Positions 6,361 to 14,424 of a stretch of 29,748 nt of DNA are shown here, in pieces (the stretch's first letter is position 1; each line of letters begins with the position of its first letter). The notes under the pieces were generated by a model. The model ran no database searches. It was given only the letters and a program-made list of their open reading frames with translations, and was not told where the DNA came from. The stretch is from contig CALAWP010000089.1 of assembly GCA_937895345.1 (NCBI GenBank), positions 1 through 29,748 of the forward strand, written 5' to 3'. The stretch comes from an uncultured Paenibacillus sp. GTDB taxonomy: Bacteria; Bacillota; Bacilli; Paenibacillales; Paenibacillaceae. A program made the translations under genes and the position numbers.

Positions 6361-8568
6361 TTAAGCGGCTTCCGGCGTTTCGGCCGATTCTTCGGTTTCG
6401 GCCGTTTCTTCCGATTCGGCCGCATCAGCCGAATCGTTAGCTTCGCTCTCTTGAGACGCAGCCGCTTCTTCCGAAGCTTCGGCCGCTTGCTGCTGCATGA
6501 TGGCGGCAACGATGGAATCGGTCGGCGTCAGAAGCAAGGCATACAGAATGGCTGCCTCTTCTTGACGATTAAGCGATTTGCGGGACAAATAATCGACCGT
6601 CCCGTCTTCCGAAACGATGACTTCCGGCCCATGAATGCCGAGGACGGCCAGCATTTGCACGGCTGGCTTAGCCCATTCCGCCGTCCCCTCCGCCAGCTTG
6701 ACGTTCTCGAACAGCTCGGCCGGATATTGTGCCTGATAAGCTCTCCATACGATAACGGCAGCTTCCTGGCGCGTAATGACGCGGTCCGGCTCAAACTTGG
6801 CCGCGCTTGTTCCGTTGACCAATCCGAGCGTATGGGCGATCATGACATAATAAGCGGCATCGTGCCCTTTCAAATCTTCGAATGCCGTCTCGACAGCCGC
6901 GTTCTCCGGCTGCTTGACGCCGCTTACGAGCATCAGATGCTTGACGTACTCTCCGCGCGTTACCGCTTGCTCCGGCAGAAAACGGGCGGAGGCGTCATTC
7001 TCGTAATAACCGAGCGACTGAAGCGCATGGATCGCTTTGGCGTACGGATGGTCTTCGGCAATATCCGCGAAGCCGGCCGCGACAGCCCCTTTCTTATGAT
7101 ACCCGAGCGGATTCAAATAAGGCTCTTTCATGTATACGGCATTGCCTTGCGCATCCAATTGGAAAGCGGTAAATTGGCCGGTCAGGCTGTCGACGAACAG
7201 GTTGTCGTCCACTTGCTTCAAGGCGCGCTGGCCCAAAAAAGCGTCCGTGACAACCAGATCGCCTTCGGCGCCGTTGCCCAGCTCGGATACGATGGAGCTG
7301 ACGCGCAAATCCGCATAAATGCCGTTGAACTTGGTCAACTGCTCCGCATCCGGCTCATAAGGCGCAAGCTCGGCCGGCGCTCCGTATTGCGGGAAAAACG
7401 TAGAAATAAATGCGGGATAAAACAGGTTGCGCAAAGCGCCGACCTTATTGTAAATAAGGAACACGCCCGTGTTTTGCTCCGGAACAAGGAACATATAAGA
7501 GCTGGTGCCGATCATGTCCCCGGCTTTCGTAATAATGTGGTCGCTGCTTCCGGCTCCGGGCAGCTGGAACGGTGCCTCAAAGCCGTAAGTCGTATTCGGC
7601 AGCAGCGGATGAATGGACGAGCGGTATTCCGACATCTCGCCGACCGTATCCACCGACAAAATCCGGCTGTCGCCGGCCGCTCCGCCGTTCAGGAACGCGA
7701 TCATAAACTTGCCGATATCCTCGGCGGTCGACAACATGCCGCCTTCCGGCATGACGGTCGGCACCACGTTGTACATGTCCATCGGCTGATTGGCGACGTC
7801 GTATTCGACAGCCAGCTTGTCCTTCAGCTTGTTCAGCTCATAGCTGCTGTTGTCCATGCCAAGCGGCGAGAACACGTTCTGCTGCATGTACTCTTCGAAT
7901 GGCAAGCCGCTTACGTTTTGCACGATCAAGCCGAGCAGCAAATAAGCCATGTTATCGTACATGTAAGAGGTTCCGGGCTCCCGGGTGACGGCCGGCAGGT
8001 TGGCCTTTGCAAAATCTTCGATTTCCACAATCGTGTCGAAATCGTAATTGACGACTTCCGATTGGGCGTCGCCCTTCTCGAATCCCGTCGTATGAGTGAG
8101 CAAGTGCTCGACCGTTACAGGCGTTTGGAATGGATTGCTGATCTGCAGCCCGCCAATATGCTTGCGGATGTCGTCCTTCAATCCAAGCTTGCCTTGCTCG
8201 ATTAACTGCATCGCGGCGACGGCGGTAAACGTCTTGGAGACCGAAGCGACGCGGAATACGGTCTCCTCCGGATCGACCTCCGTCTTGCCGCTCGCGTCCG
8301 CGTAGCCGTAGCCCTTCTGTGCGATCACTTCGCCGTCCTTGACGATAATGACAGAAGCGCCTACGTAATGGGGCTTGGCCGCCTCCGATTGAAAAAATTG
8401 ATCCAGGAACGCTTCGGCGTTGGCCGCGTCCAGCTTCTTCGGCTGCTGGGGTGCCGCTCCGGAGCCATCCGCAAACGCGGCCGGCGCCAGCAGGCTGAAG
8501 GACAGCGCCGCCGCCGTCAAAGTCGTTAATAACTTTTTCGGTCCGGATAATGTCAATCTCTTCTTCAA
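6361..8568 (-). CDS. secreted serine beta-lactamase/PBP-like hydrolase with three SLH domains
   Basis: This is a 735-aa exported protein. A Sec signal peptide at about 1-33 (KKLL, then a hydrophobic stretch ending APAAFA) leads into a class C beta-lactamase-like domain (about 45-390). The nucleophile motif SVSK is at 109-112 and the Tyr motif YDN at 204-206. Where KTG or HxG is usual, KAG stands at 348-350. A beta-rich stretch follows (about 400-495). Three SLH-type repeats (about 498-550, 560-614 and 630-682) suggest non-covalent attachment to the cell wall. The protein ends in an acidic Ala/Glu/Ser tail. Such proteins are usually esterases, D-aminopeptidases or carboxypeptidases rather than true beta-lactamases, so the substrate is not assigned. 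It lies just upstream of a MurG paralogue, hinting at a cell-envelope role. Confidence 0.9.
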   Translation of the reverse strand: MKKRLTLSGPKKLLTTLTAAALSFSLLAPAAFADGSGAAPQQPKKLDAANAEAFLDQFFQSEAAKPHYVGASVIIVKDGEVIAQKGYGYADASGKTEVDPEETVFRVASVSKTFTAVAAMQLIEQGKLGLKDDIRKHIGGLQISNPFQTPVTVEHLLTHTTGFEKGDAQSEVVNYDFDTIVEIEDFAKANLPAVTREPGTSYMYDNMAYLLLGLIVQNVSGLPFEEYMQQNVFSPLGMDNSSYELNKLKDKLAVEYDVANQPMDMYNVVPTVMPEGGMLSTAEDIGKFMIAFLNGGAAGDSRILSVDTVGEMSEYRSSIHPLLPNTTYGFEAPFQLPGAGSSDHIITKAGDMIGTSSYMFLVPEQNTGVFLIYNKVGALRNLFYPAFISTFFPQYGAPAELAPYEPDAEQLTKFNGIYADLRVSSIVSELGNGAEGDLVVTDAFLGQRALKQVDDNLFVDSLTGQFTAFQLDAQGNAVYMKEPYLNPLGYHKKGAVAAGFADIAEDHPYAKAIHALQSLGYYENDASARFLPEQAVTRGEYVKHLMLVSGVKQPENAAVETAFEDLKGHDAAYYVMIAHTLGLVNGTSAAKFEPDRVITRQEAAVIVWRAYQAQYPAELFENVKLAEGTAEWAKPAVQMLAVLGIHGPEVIVSEDGTVDYLSRKSLNRQEEAAILYALLLTPTDSIVAAIMQQQAAEASEEAAASQESEANDSADAAESEETAETEESAETPEAA

Positions 8569-8660
8569 GTTGTACCCTCTCCAATCTATAATATCGATAC
8601 CTTAATAGATACGTTCAGAATTTTGCTAGGTTCCAAAGATTGGATTGAAATTTCACACAA

Positions 8661-8699
8661 AAAACCCCCAGCTCCCGTCGCATCGGAATTGGAGGTTTT
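8661..8699 (-). terminator. Rho-independent terminator of prfC
   Basis: On the minus strand, AAAACCTCCAATTCC pairs with GGAGCTGGGGGTTTT across an eight- to nine-base loop. The stem of about 15 bp has one mismatch and two G-U pairs and is followed by TTTTTTGTGTG. It lies 47 bp past the prfC stop codon and upstream of the SLH-hydrolase gene. Confidence 0.85.
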
Positions 8700-8745
8700 A
8701 CGCTTGAGAATGTTGCATGAGACGTACTGAGAAGTCAATTGACGG

Positions 8746-10332
8746 TTAAGGAGCCGTCTCCAAAAACTTCGACGTCGGGTTCTTTTCGATTGCGGTCCGC
8801 ATCGCATATTCGTTCTCGAACAAGGCGACGTAGTTGTCCTTCTTATCCTTGACGAGGGTCGAGTTGATGCGGAATTTGCCCGGGTCGATCTTCTCGTCCA
8901 CGATCCAGCGGGCGAACTGGAACGGCATCCGATGCAGCATGACGTCTACGCCGTATTCGGCGCGCATGCGATGCTCGAACACTTCGAACTGCAGCTGGCC
9001 GACGACGCCGAGAATTATCTCGTCGAAGCCGCTTGTCGTATAAAACACCTGGATGGTGCCTTCTTCCGTCAGCTGATCGATTCCCTTTTGATATTGCTTA
9101 TGCTTCAAGGCGTTCTTGACCGTCACCTTCGCGAATATTTCCGGCGAGAACGTCGGCAGCTCGTCGAACACGACGTCGGTGCCTTCCGACAGCGAGTCTC
9201 CGATCCGGAAGATGCCGGGATCGAACAGGCCGATAATATCGCCGGGATACGCGACGTCGACGATATCGCGGTCCTGCGCCAGAAATTGCTGCGGCTGGGA
9301 CAGCTTGATCACCTTTTTGTTGCGCACATGCCGGACGCTCATGCCGCGTTCGAACCGGCCGGAGCAAATACGCAAAAAGGCGATGCGGTCGCGGTGGGCC
9401 GGATTCATGTTCGCTTGAATTTTGAACACGTAACCGCTGAATTTCTCGTTTGTCGGCTCCACCGGTCCGTCCGTGCTGACGCGGGGAGCCGGCTTCGGCG
9501 CCAGCTGCAGGAAGTTTTCCAGAAACGTCTGCACGCCGAAATTATTGACGGCGCTGCCGAAGAAGATCGGCGTCAATTCGCCCGCCTGCACCTTCTCGTA
9601 ATCGAACGGATCCCCCGCCACGTCCAGCAGCTCCAGATCGGAGATCAGCTGTTCGGTCAAATAATCGCCGGCCATTTCGCGAATAATCGGGTCGTTGTAG
9701 TCGCCGACGGGTTTAACTTCGATCGTCGAATGATCGTTGCCCTGAAACAGCTCCACCTGGTTCTTCATCCGGTCGTATACGCCACACAGCTCCCGGCCCA
9801 TGCCGATCGGCCAGTTCATCGGCACGGAACGGATGCCGAGCACCTGCTCCAGCTCTTCCATCAGGTCGAACGGGCTCTTGCCCTCGCGGTCGAGCTTGTT
9901 GATGAACGTGAAGATCGGAATGCCGCGCTTGCGGCATACCTGAAACAGCTTGATCGTCTGCGCCTCGACGCCCTTCGCCACGTCGATGAGCATGACCGCG
10001 CTGTCCGCGGCCGTCAGCGTCCGGTACGTGTCCTCGCTGAAGTCCTGGTGGCCCGGCGTATCCAAAATGTTGACGCGATGGCCCAAATAATCGAACTGCA
10101 TCACGGACGACGTGACGGAGATGCCCCGCTGCTTCTCGATTTCCATCCAGTCGGACGTGGCGTGCCGGCTGGCCTTGCGCGCTTTGACGGACCCTGCAAG
10201 GCGAATAGCTCCTCCAAATAGGAGGAGCTTCTCGGTGAGGGTCGTTTTGCCGGCGTCAGGGTGGGAAATGATCGCGAACGTGCGCCGTTTGTCCACTTCC
10301 TGCTTGATTTCGTCTTTTATTGTCTGGCTCAT
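8746..10332 (-). CDS. prfC: peptide chain release factor 3
   Basis: This 528-aa translational GTPase matches the usual RF3 length (about 529 in E. coli). RF3 removes RF1 or RF2 from the ribosome after peptide release. The P-loop SHPDAGKTT is at about 23-31; the G3 motif DTPGHQDF and G4 motif NKLD follow in order. Characteristic RF3 segments include RKASRHATSDWMEIEKQRGISVTSS and, near the C-terminus, VGQLQFEVFEHRM. The frame is open upstream, but the ATG at 10332 has GAAGG at good spacing and gives the family N-terminus MSQTIKDEI. It follows zwf by 38 bp on the same strand and may be co-transcribed with it. A strong terminator lies downstream. Confidence 0.96.
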   Translation of the reverse strand: MSQTIKDEIKQEVDKRRTFAIISHPDAGKTTLTEKLLLFGGAIRLAGSVKARKASRHATSDWMEIEKQRGISVTSSVMQFDYLGHRVNILDTPGHQDFSEDTYRTLTAADSAVMLIDVAKGVEAQTIKLFQVCRKRGIPIFTFINKLDREGKSPFDLMEELEQVLGIRSVPMNWPIGMGRELCGVYDRMKNQVELFQGNDHSTIEVKPVGDYNDPIIREMAGDYLTEQLISDLELLDVAGDPFDYEKVQAGELTPIFFGSAVNNFGVQTFLENFLQLAPKPAPRVSTDGPVEPTNEKFSGYVFKIQANMNPAHRDRIAFLRICSGRFERGMSVRHVRNKKVIKLSQPQQFLAQDRDIVDVAYPGDIIGLFDPGIFRIGDSLSEGTDVVFDELPTFSPEIFAKVTVKNALKHKQYQKGIDQLTEEGTIQVFYTTSGFDEIILGVVGQLQFEVFEHRMRAEYGVDVMLHRMPFQFARWIVDEKIDPGKFRINSTLVKDKKDNYVALFENEYAMRTAIEKNPTSKFLETAP

Positions 10333-10370
10333 ACTTGCCTTCCCTTCACATCGCTTGCTTGCGGCATCCA

Positions 10371-11924
10371 TTATTTGCTGTTGGATACCCAAATAACGTT
10401 GTCTTCCTCTTGGCCGTTCACCGGCCACCAATGGAAGCCGTCGTCCGCCAGCAGCTTGCTTGCGGATTCCGGTCCCCAGCTGCCCGCCGGGTAAAATTCG
10501 AGGTCGGATTTGTCCTCGCGCCATGCCTTGGCAATCCGATCCACGAACTCCCAGGCGTGGGACACTTCGTCCCAGCGCGTGAAATAGGTGGAATCGCCGC
10601 GCGCCGCGTCGAAAATAAGCCGTTCGTATGCTTCCGGCGTATTGATGCCGATCATGCAGCTTTGGCAAAATTCCATCGATACCGGCTGCACTTCGTTGTC
10701 GGAGCCGGGCTTCTTGGCGTTGATCTTAATGTAGATGCCTTCCATCGGATTGACGCGAATAACGAGCAGATTCGGAGCCAAATCGTGACGCTGCGCGAAC
10801 AGCACGTTGTTCGGCATCGATTTGAACTCGACGACCACCTCGGTCGTCTTCACGGGAAGACGCTTGCCGGTGCGAATGTAGAACGGAACTCCGGCCCAAC
10901 GGAAGTTGTCGACAAATACTTTGGCCGCAAAATACGTTTCCGTCGTCGAATCCTCGCTCACGGAATCTTCCTGCCGGTAGCCCGGCAGCGCTTTGCCGCC
11001 GATCGAGCCTTCCGTATACTGGCCGCGCACGACATGCTTGCGCACGTCGTCGCTGGATGCGTATCCGCGCAAGGAACGCAGCACTTTGACCTTCTCGTCG
11101 CGAATGTCCTCGCCGTGCAATCGGCTTGGCGGCTCCATCGCGATCATCGTCAGCATCTGCAGCATATGGTTCTGGCCCATGTCGCGCAGAGCGCCGGATT
11201 TGTCGTAATAGCCGCCGCGATCCTCTACGCCGACCGTTTCCGACAATGTAATTTGCACGTTGGCAATATGGTTGTTGTTCCACAGCGGCTCAAAAAAAGC
11301 GTTGGCGAAACGGATGACTTCAATATTTTGCACCATTTCCTTGCCAAGATAGTGGTCGATGCGGAAAATTTCCTCTTCCTTGAACACCTGGTTCAGCTGC
11401 TGGTTCAGCTCTTGAGCGGACGGCAAGTCGTAGCCGAACGGCTTCTCGATAACGAGCCGATGCCAGCCCTTCGATTCGAGCATGCCGCCGTCGCGCAGGT
11501 TGAACGACACCGGTCCGAACAGGGACGGCGCAAGCGCCAGGTAGAACAGCCGGTTGCCCGGGATGTCGAATTTTTGTTCCAGCTGCACCGACAACGCGTC
11601 CAGTTCGCGGAAGCCATCCACGTTGTTGATATCGAGCGACATATAAACGAAATGCTCGGCAAAGCGGCTCCACAGCTCTTGATCGTCCGCCTTGTACCGG
11701 CAAAACTCTTGAATCGATTCAAAAAGATCGGAGCGGAACTCGTCGTTCGTCCGGGGACGGCGGGCCAAGCCGACTACGGCGAAATTTTCGGACAGCTTGC
11801 CTTCTTTATATAAACTGAACAATGCCGGGAACAGCTTGCGGCGGGCCAAATCGCCGGTGGCCCCGAACAGGTAATAAACGGCGCCTTCCGCAGCAGCGGA
11901 TTCTAATGTTTGGTTGTAGCTCAT
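10371..11924 (-). CDS. zwf: glucose-6-phosphate 1-dehydrogenase
   Basis: This 517-aa enzyme catalyses oxidation of glucose 6-phosphate to 6-phosphogluconolactone, the NADP-linked entry to the oxidative pentose phosphate pathway. The N-terminal coenzyme motif FGATGDLARRKLFPALF is intact, and the substrate-binding and catalytic signature RIDHYLGKEMVQNI is present. The sequence continues in register to the C-terminus (for example IRTGKRLPVKTTEVVVEFK). The ATG at 11924 is chosen because it gives MSYNQTLE with GAGG close upstream; ATGs at 11933 and 11960 are alternatives. A weak cre-like sequence lies at about 11946-11959. The gene is upstream of prfC, with only 38 bp between them. Confidence 0.95.
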   Translation of the reverse strand: MSYNQTLESAAAEGAVYYLFGATGDLARRKLFPALFSLYKEGKLSENFAVVGLARRPRTNDEFRSDLFESIQEFCRYKADDQELWSRFAEHFVYMSLDINNVDGFRELDALSVQLEQKFDIPGNRLFYLALAPSLFGPVSFNLRDGGMLESKGWHRLVIEKPFGYDLPSAQELNQQLNQVFKEEEIFRIDHYLGKEMVQNIEVIRFANAFFEPLWNNNHIANVQITLSETVGVEDRGGYYDKSGALRDMGQNHMLQMLTMIAMEPPSRLHGEDIRDEKVKVLRSLRGYASSDDVRKHVVRGQYTEGSIGGKALPGYRQEDSVSEDSTTETYFAAKVFVDNFRWAGVPFYIRTGKRLPVKTTEVVVEFKSMPNNVLFAQRHDLAPNLLVIRVNPMEGIYIKINAKKPGSDNEVQPVSMEFCQSCMIGINTPEAYERLIFDAARGDSTYFTRWDEVSHAWEFVDRIAKAWREDKSDLEFYPAGSWGPESASKLLADDGFHWWPVNGQEEDNVIWVSNSK

Positions 11925-12128
11925 TTGCCTCATTCTTTCTATCGTATTTTGGGACTGCATAAGCGTTTATAAATTCCGAAGCCTGGAAAGACCGTGCGGC
12001 TGCCGGTGTCGAACGCGCCGCATAAAGCCTTCATTTCATACGGTTACATGATATGTAGTGTAGCATATTCATCCTGAATTCGCCATTAAACGAGTCATAA
12101 AAATTACTGATAAAGAACGCAAGTTCTT

Positions 12129-13007
12129 CTAATCGGACGATGTCGTCGCAGCGAAGTCCCCCGACAGGAGCGGAACGCCGACCGTAAGCTCCGCTTGCCC
12201 TTCGCGCTCCGTATGGAGATGGGAAGCGATCTGAAGATTGGCGGTTCTCGTCGAATCCAGCGGCTGCGAGCTTTGCAGCAAATCGCTGGCCAAGGTGACG
12301 CTCACCGTTCCGTTCTCATCGTACCGCTCCAGCACCCGGCCGAGCGACAGCCGTTCCAATTGAGCCGCCGCCGACGGCTCCGCATAACCGCGGGCTTTAA
12401 TGCCCGCCTTGAAGGAAGGCGCCGTCTCCCCGATTCGCGAGGAGACGAGCTTGGCCGTCTCTTCCGCCTCCTTCAGCGTCGTGCCCGAGTTCGCTTTGAT
12501 CGTCAGCAGGGCGAACATGCCGGTGCCGGTGCTGTATTCCTCCGCCGCATGAACCGACAATACCGCGTCCCCGCCCGGCCATTCGGAAGAGGCGCTTTTG
12601 CCGTCATTCGTCACCAGCTTGTCCAGCGGCCCGCCCTTCGCGTCCCGCAGCAGCAAGCCGGCCGCCTCATCCATCGCTTCGCCCGCATGGCCGGACGAGG
12701 TCCAATCCCACCGAATCGTCCACTCCGCTTGCTCCGAGCCGCCTTCCATCACTTGCCCGCACCAGGTCCAAAGGCGCTCCAAATCGTGAAGAAGCGCCGC
12801 CGGCCGGCCGGCTTTCCGTTCCCCCTGCGCTTGCAGCACGGCCGCCGCCGCAAGCACGACAAGCAGCAGGGAGACGGCAAGGATCGCGGCGCGGTTCCGG
12901 CCGCCTTTCCGGTTTCCGGGGCCCCCGGGCCGCATGCCCGGACGCTTCGCGCCGGACGTCCGCTCCTTGCTCCCCAGCTGAAGCATCGAATTTTTCGGCA
13001 CATACAT
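12129..13007 (-). CDS. membrane-anchored YwmB-like protein
   Basis: This protein of 292 aa has a basic cytoplasmic N-terminus (about 1-39), one transmembrane helix at about 40-58 and an extracytoplasmic domain. The C-terminal stretch ANLQIASHLHTEREGQAELTVGVPLLS and the central WTIRWDW resemble the YwmB family (the 'TATA-box binding-like' fold, function unknown, found in Bacillales). This is by pattern recognition, and I hold it with moderate confidence. The ATG at 13007 has GGAGGG seven bases upstream; a start 11 codons earlier is less likely. It is divergent from the small plus-strand gene at 13149. A weak hairpin without a convincing T-tract lies right after the stop. Confidence 0.65.
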   Translation of the reverse strand: MYVPKNSMLQLGSKERTSGAKRPGMRPGGPGNRKGGRNRAAILAVSLLLVVLAAAAVLQAQGERKAGRPAALLHDLERLWTWCGQVMEGGSEQAEWTIRWDWTSSGHAGEAMDEAAGLLLRDAKGGPLDKLVTNDGKSASSEWPGGDAVLSVHAAEEYSTGTGMFALLTIKANSGTTLKEAEETAKLVSSRIGETAPSFKAGIKARGYAEPSAAAQLERLSLGRVLERYDENGTVSVTLASDLLQSSQPLDSTRTANLQIASHLHTEREGQAELTVGVPLLSGDFAATTSSD

Positions 13008-13148
13008 GCTGCATCCCTCCCGAACGATTCGTCGATTCACGATAAAATATAAGCTCCTGCGGATTCGTACCTAATCCCACTCGCCTGAATACAATGGGTG
13101 CAAGCACAATTCGTTGTTCATCCCATAAAGCGAGGTGTTATATGAGGC

Positions 13149-13574
13149 ATGGAACAAATCTATCCGTTAAGGGAAGACGTCATTCGCCGATATTGCGGGT
13201 ATCCCGTCTGCGCGATCATGCGCGACGGAAGCCGTCTCGTCGGAATATTAAGCGCCTGCCGCAACGGGGAAGTCATCCTCGGGGAAGATCCGGCAAACGA
13301 ATCGAAGGCGGCTGCGGCTGCGAATCGCAAGACCGGACAGACGTTAAAACGAACGAAAAGATCGGCCTCCGGCAAGCGAACCGCCCAGTCGGCCGGAGCG
13401 GCCGATAGCGGCGCCAAACCGGAAAACGCCTCCGCCGTACCCGTTAAGGAGCCTTTCCCTAATTATTACGCTCCTTGGCGCCATTATCCTGCTTCCCCGC
13501 GAGGAAATGGGCCGTTCGGCCAATCCGCGTCGCTGAAGCTGGGCGAAATCGTATTTTTGCTTTTGGCCGTCTGA
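13149..13574 (+). CDS. uncharacterised small protein with Sm-like N-terminus
   Basis: The protein has 141 aa. The first 50 residues (PVCAIMRDGSRLVGILSACRNGEVILGED) follow the alternating pattern of an Sm1-type beta-sheet: a strand, then DG, then G-x-L, then a turn and a hydrophobic strand. The middle (about 50-95) is low-complexity Ala/Lys/Ser/Gly and probably disordered. The C-terminus contains a YYAPWRHYP aromatic stretch and a hydrophobic end, LGEIVFLLLAV. The ATG at 13149 overlaps an out-of-frame ATG at 13142, which is better spaced from the GAGGTG ribosome binding site. This makes the start less certain, but the protein in this frame is the more coherent one. Function is unknown; it is likely a Paenibacillaceae-type hypothetical. 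Confidence 0.65.
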   Translation: MEQIYPLREDVIRRYCGYPVCAIMRDGSRLVGILSACRNGEVILGEDPANESKAAAAANRKTGQTLKRTKRSASGKRTAQSAGAADSGAKPENASAVPVKEPFPNYYAPWRHYPASPRGNGPFGQSASLKLGEIVFLLLAV

Positions 13575-13737
13575 AGCGCCTTTCTGCGACAAGGACCGGG
13601 GCGGTTCGACGGCTGCCGCTTCCGGTCGTCAAATGTCCGGGCAGGCTGTCCCTCTTCTTTCGCCAACCTTTTTGCTTCCGTTCGTGTATGCTGAATGTAC
13701 GCTATAACGAACACTCATAATCGAGAGGAGAATCTTC

Positions 13738-14424
13738 TTGTCCGGATATATTCGATCGATCCGCAGCATCGAGCCTGTCGCCCGGTATGCAGCGCCGGCC
13801 CGCCTGGACCGTTACGCCCTTTATCCGCGCGGCAGCATGCCGGTGACGGGGGAAAGAGAAACCGATTGGGAACGGCAATACAAACTGGCGGCGGGGAGCG
13901 CCGGCGAATGGCTGGCGTTCGCCCGCCGCTCGCAAGCCGAACTGGACCGCATTGGGGCGAGTATGAGCAGAGCGCTCCGCATTGGCGCGGACGCAACGTC
14001 CTGGGACGAGGAGGCGAGCCGGCTGACCCGGCTGCTGAACGAAACGGAGGAAACGTTCCGCAGGCTGGAAGCGTATCTCAGGCCGGAGGTTTGGGCGGCG
14101 ATCGATCTGGCGCTGCGGCATCCCGGAGCGGAAGCGATAGGTCTTTATCGGCAGGACGGGGCGTATTTCGGGTTGAATGCGGGCGAGGAAAGCGGGGGAC
14201 GGCTCGGGCAGGACGGCAAGGAGCGTTGGAGGCGGCTCCTGCTTGGAGCGGACGGCTTGCTTCACGGGCTGAAGCGCGCGCTGGACTACGCCGAGCAGCG
14301 CAAAGCCGTCGATTTGCTCAAGCTTCCTTTCCCTTCGGGTTATCCGTACGCGCTGTATTACGGCGCGATGTATACGTATTGGCCTATGCCCGTCAGAGGG
14401 GTCGTCTTAAATCGCTATTATTGA
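13738..14424 (+). CDS. uncharacterised protein, TTG start
   Basis: This 228-aa protein belongs to no family I recognise. It starts at a TTG with GAGAGGAG seven bases upstream. Residues about 40-130 are predicted mostly helical with heptad-like Leu, Arg and Glu (for example EEASRLTRLLNETEETFRRLEAYLRPEVW). The C-terminus is aromatic and hydrophobic (YPYALYYGAMYTYWPMPVRG). No signal peptide or transmembrane segment is obvious. Its last codons overlap the 3' end of moeA on the opposite strand by seven bases. It follows the Sm-like gene by 163 bp, and joint transcription cannot be told from the sequence. Its helical character is compatible with a structural or accessory role, but no function is assigned. 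Confidence 0.7.
   Translation: MSGYIRSIRSIEPVARYAAPARLDRYALYPRGSMPVTGERETDWERQYKLAAGSAGEWLAFARRSQAELDRIGASMSRALRIGADATSWDEEASRLTRLLNETEETFRRLEAYLRPEVWAAIDLALRHPGAEAIGLYRQDGAYFGLNAGEESGGRLGQDGKERWRRLLLGADGLLHGLKRALDYAEQRKAVDLLKLPFPSGYPYALYYGAMYTYWPMPVRGVVLNRYY

Noticed and set aside
6451..8205. 584-codon open frame on the plus strand
   Set aside because: It lies wholly opposite the SLH-hydrolase gene, which has clear domains and a signal peptide. The plus-strand translation is Arg/His/Leu-rich with no domain, typical of antisense frames in GC-rich DNA.
11946..11959. cre site upstream of zwf
   Set aside because: Only about 11 of 14 positions match, and no promoter could be placed beside it, so it was not listed as a feature.
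12113..12128. Hairpin after the YwmB-like gene as terminator
   Set aside because: The stem is only about six AT-rich base pairs, and the following sequence lacks a proper T-run.
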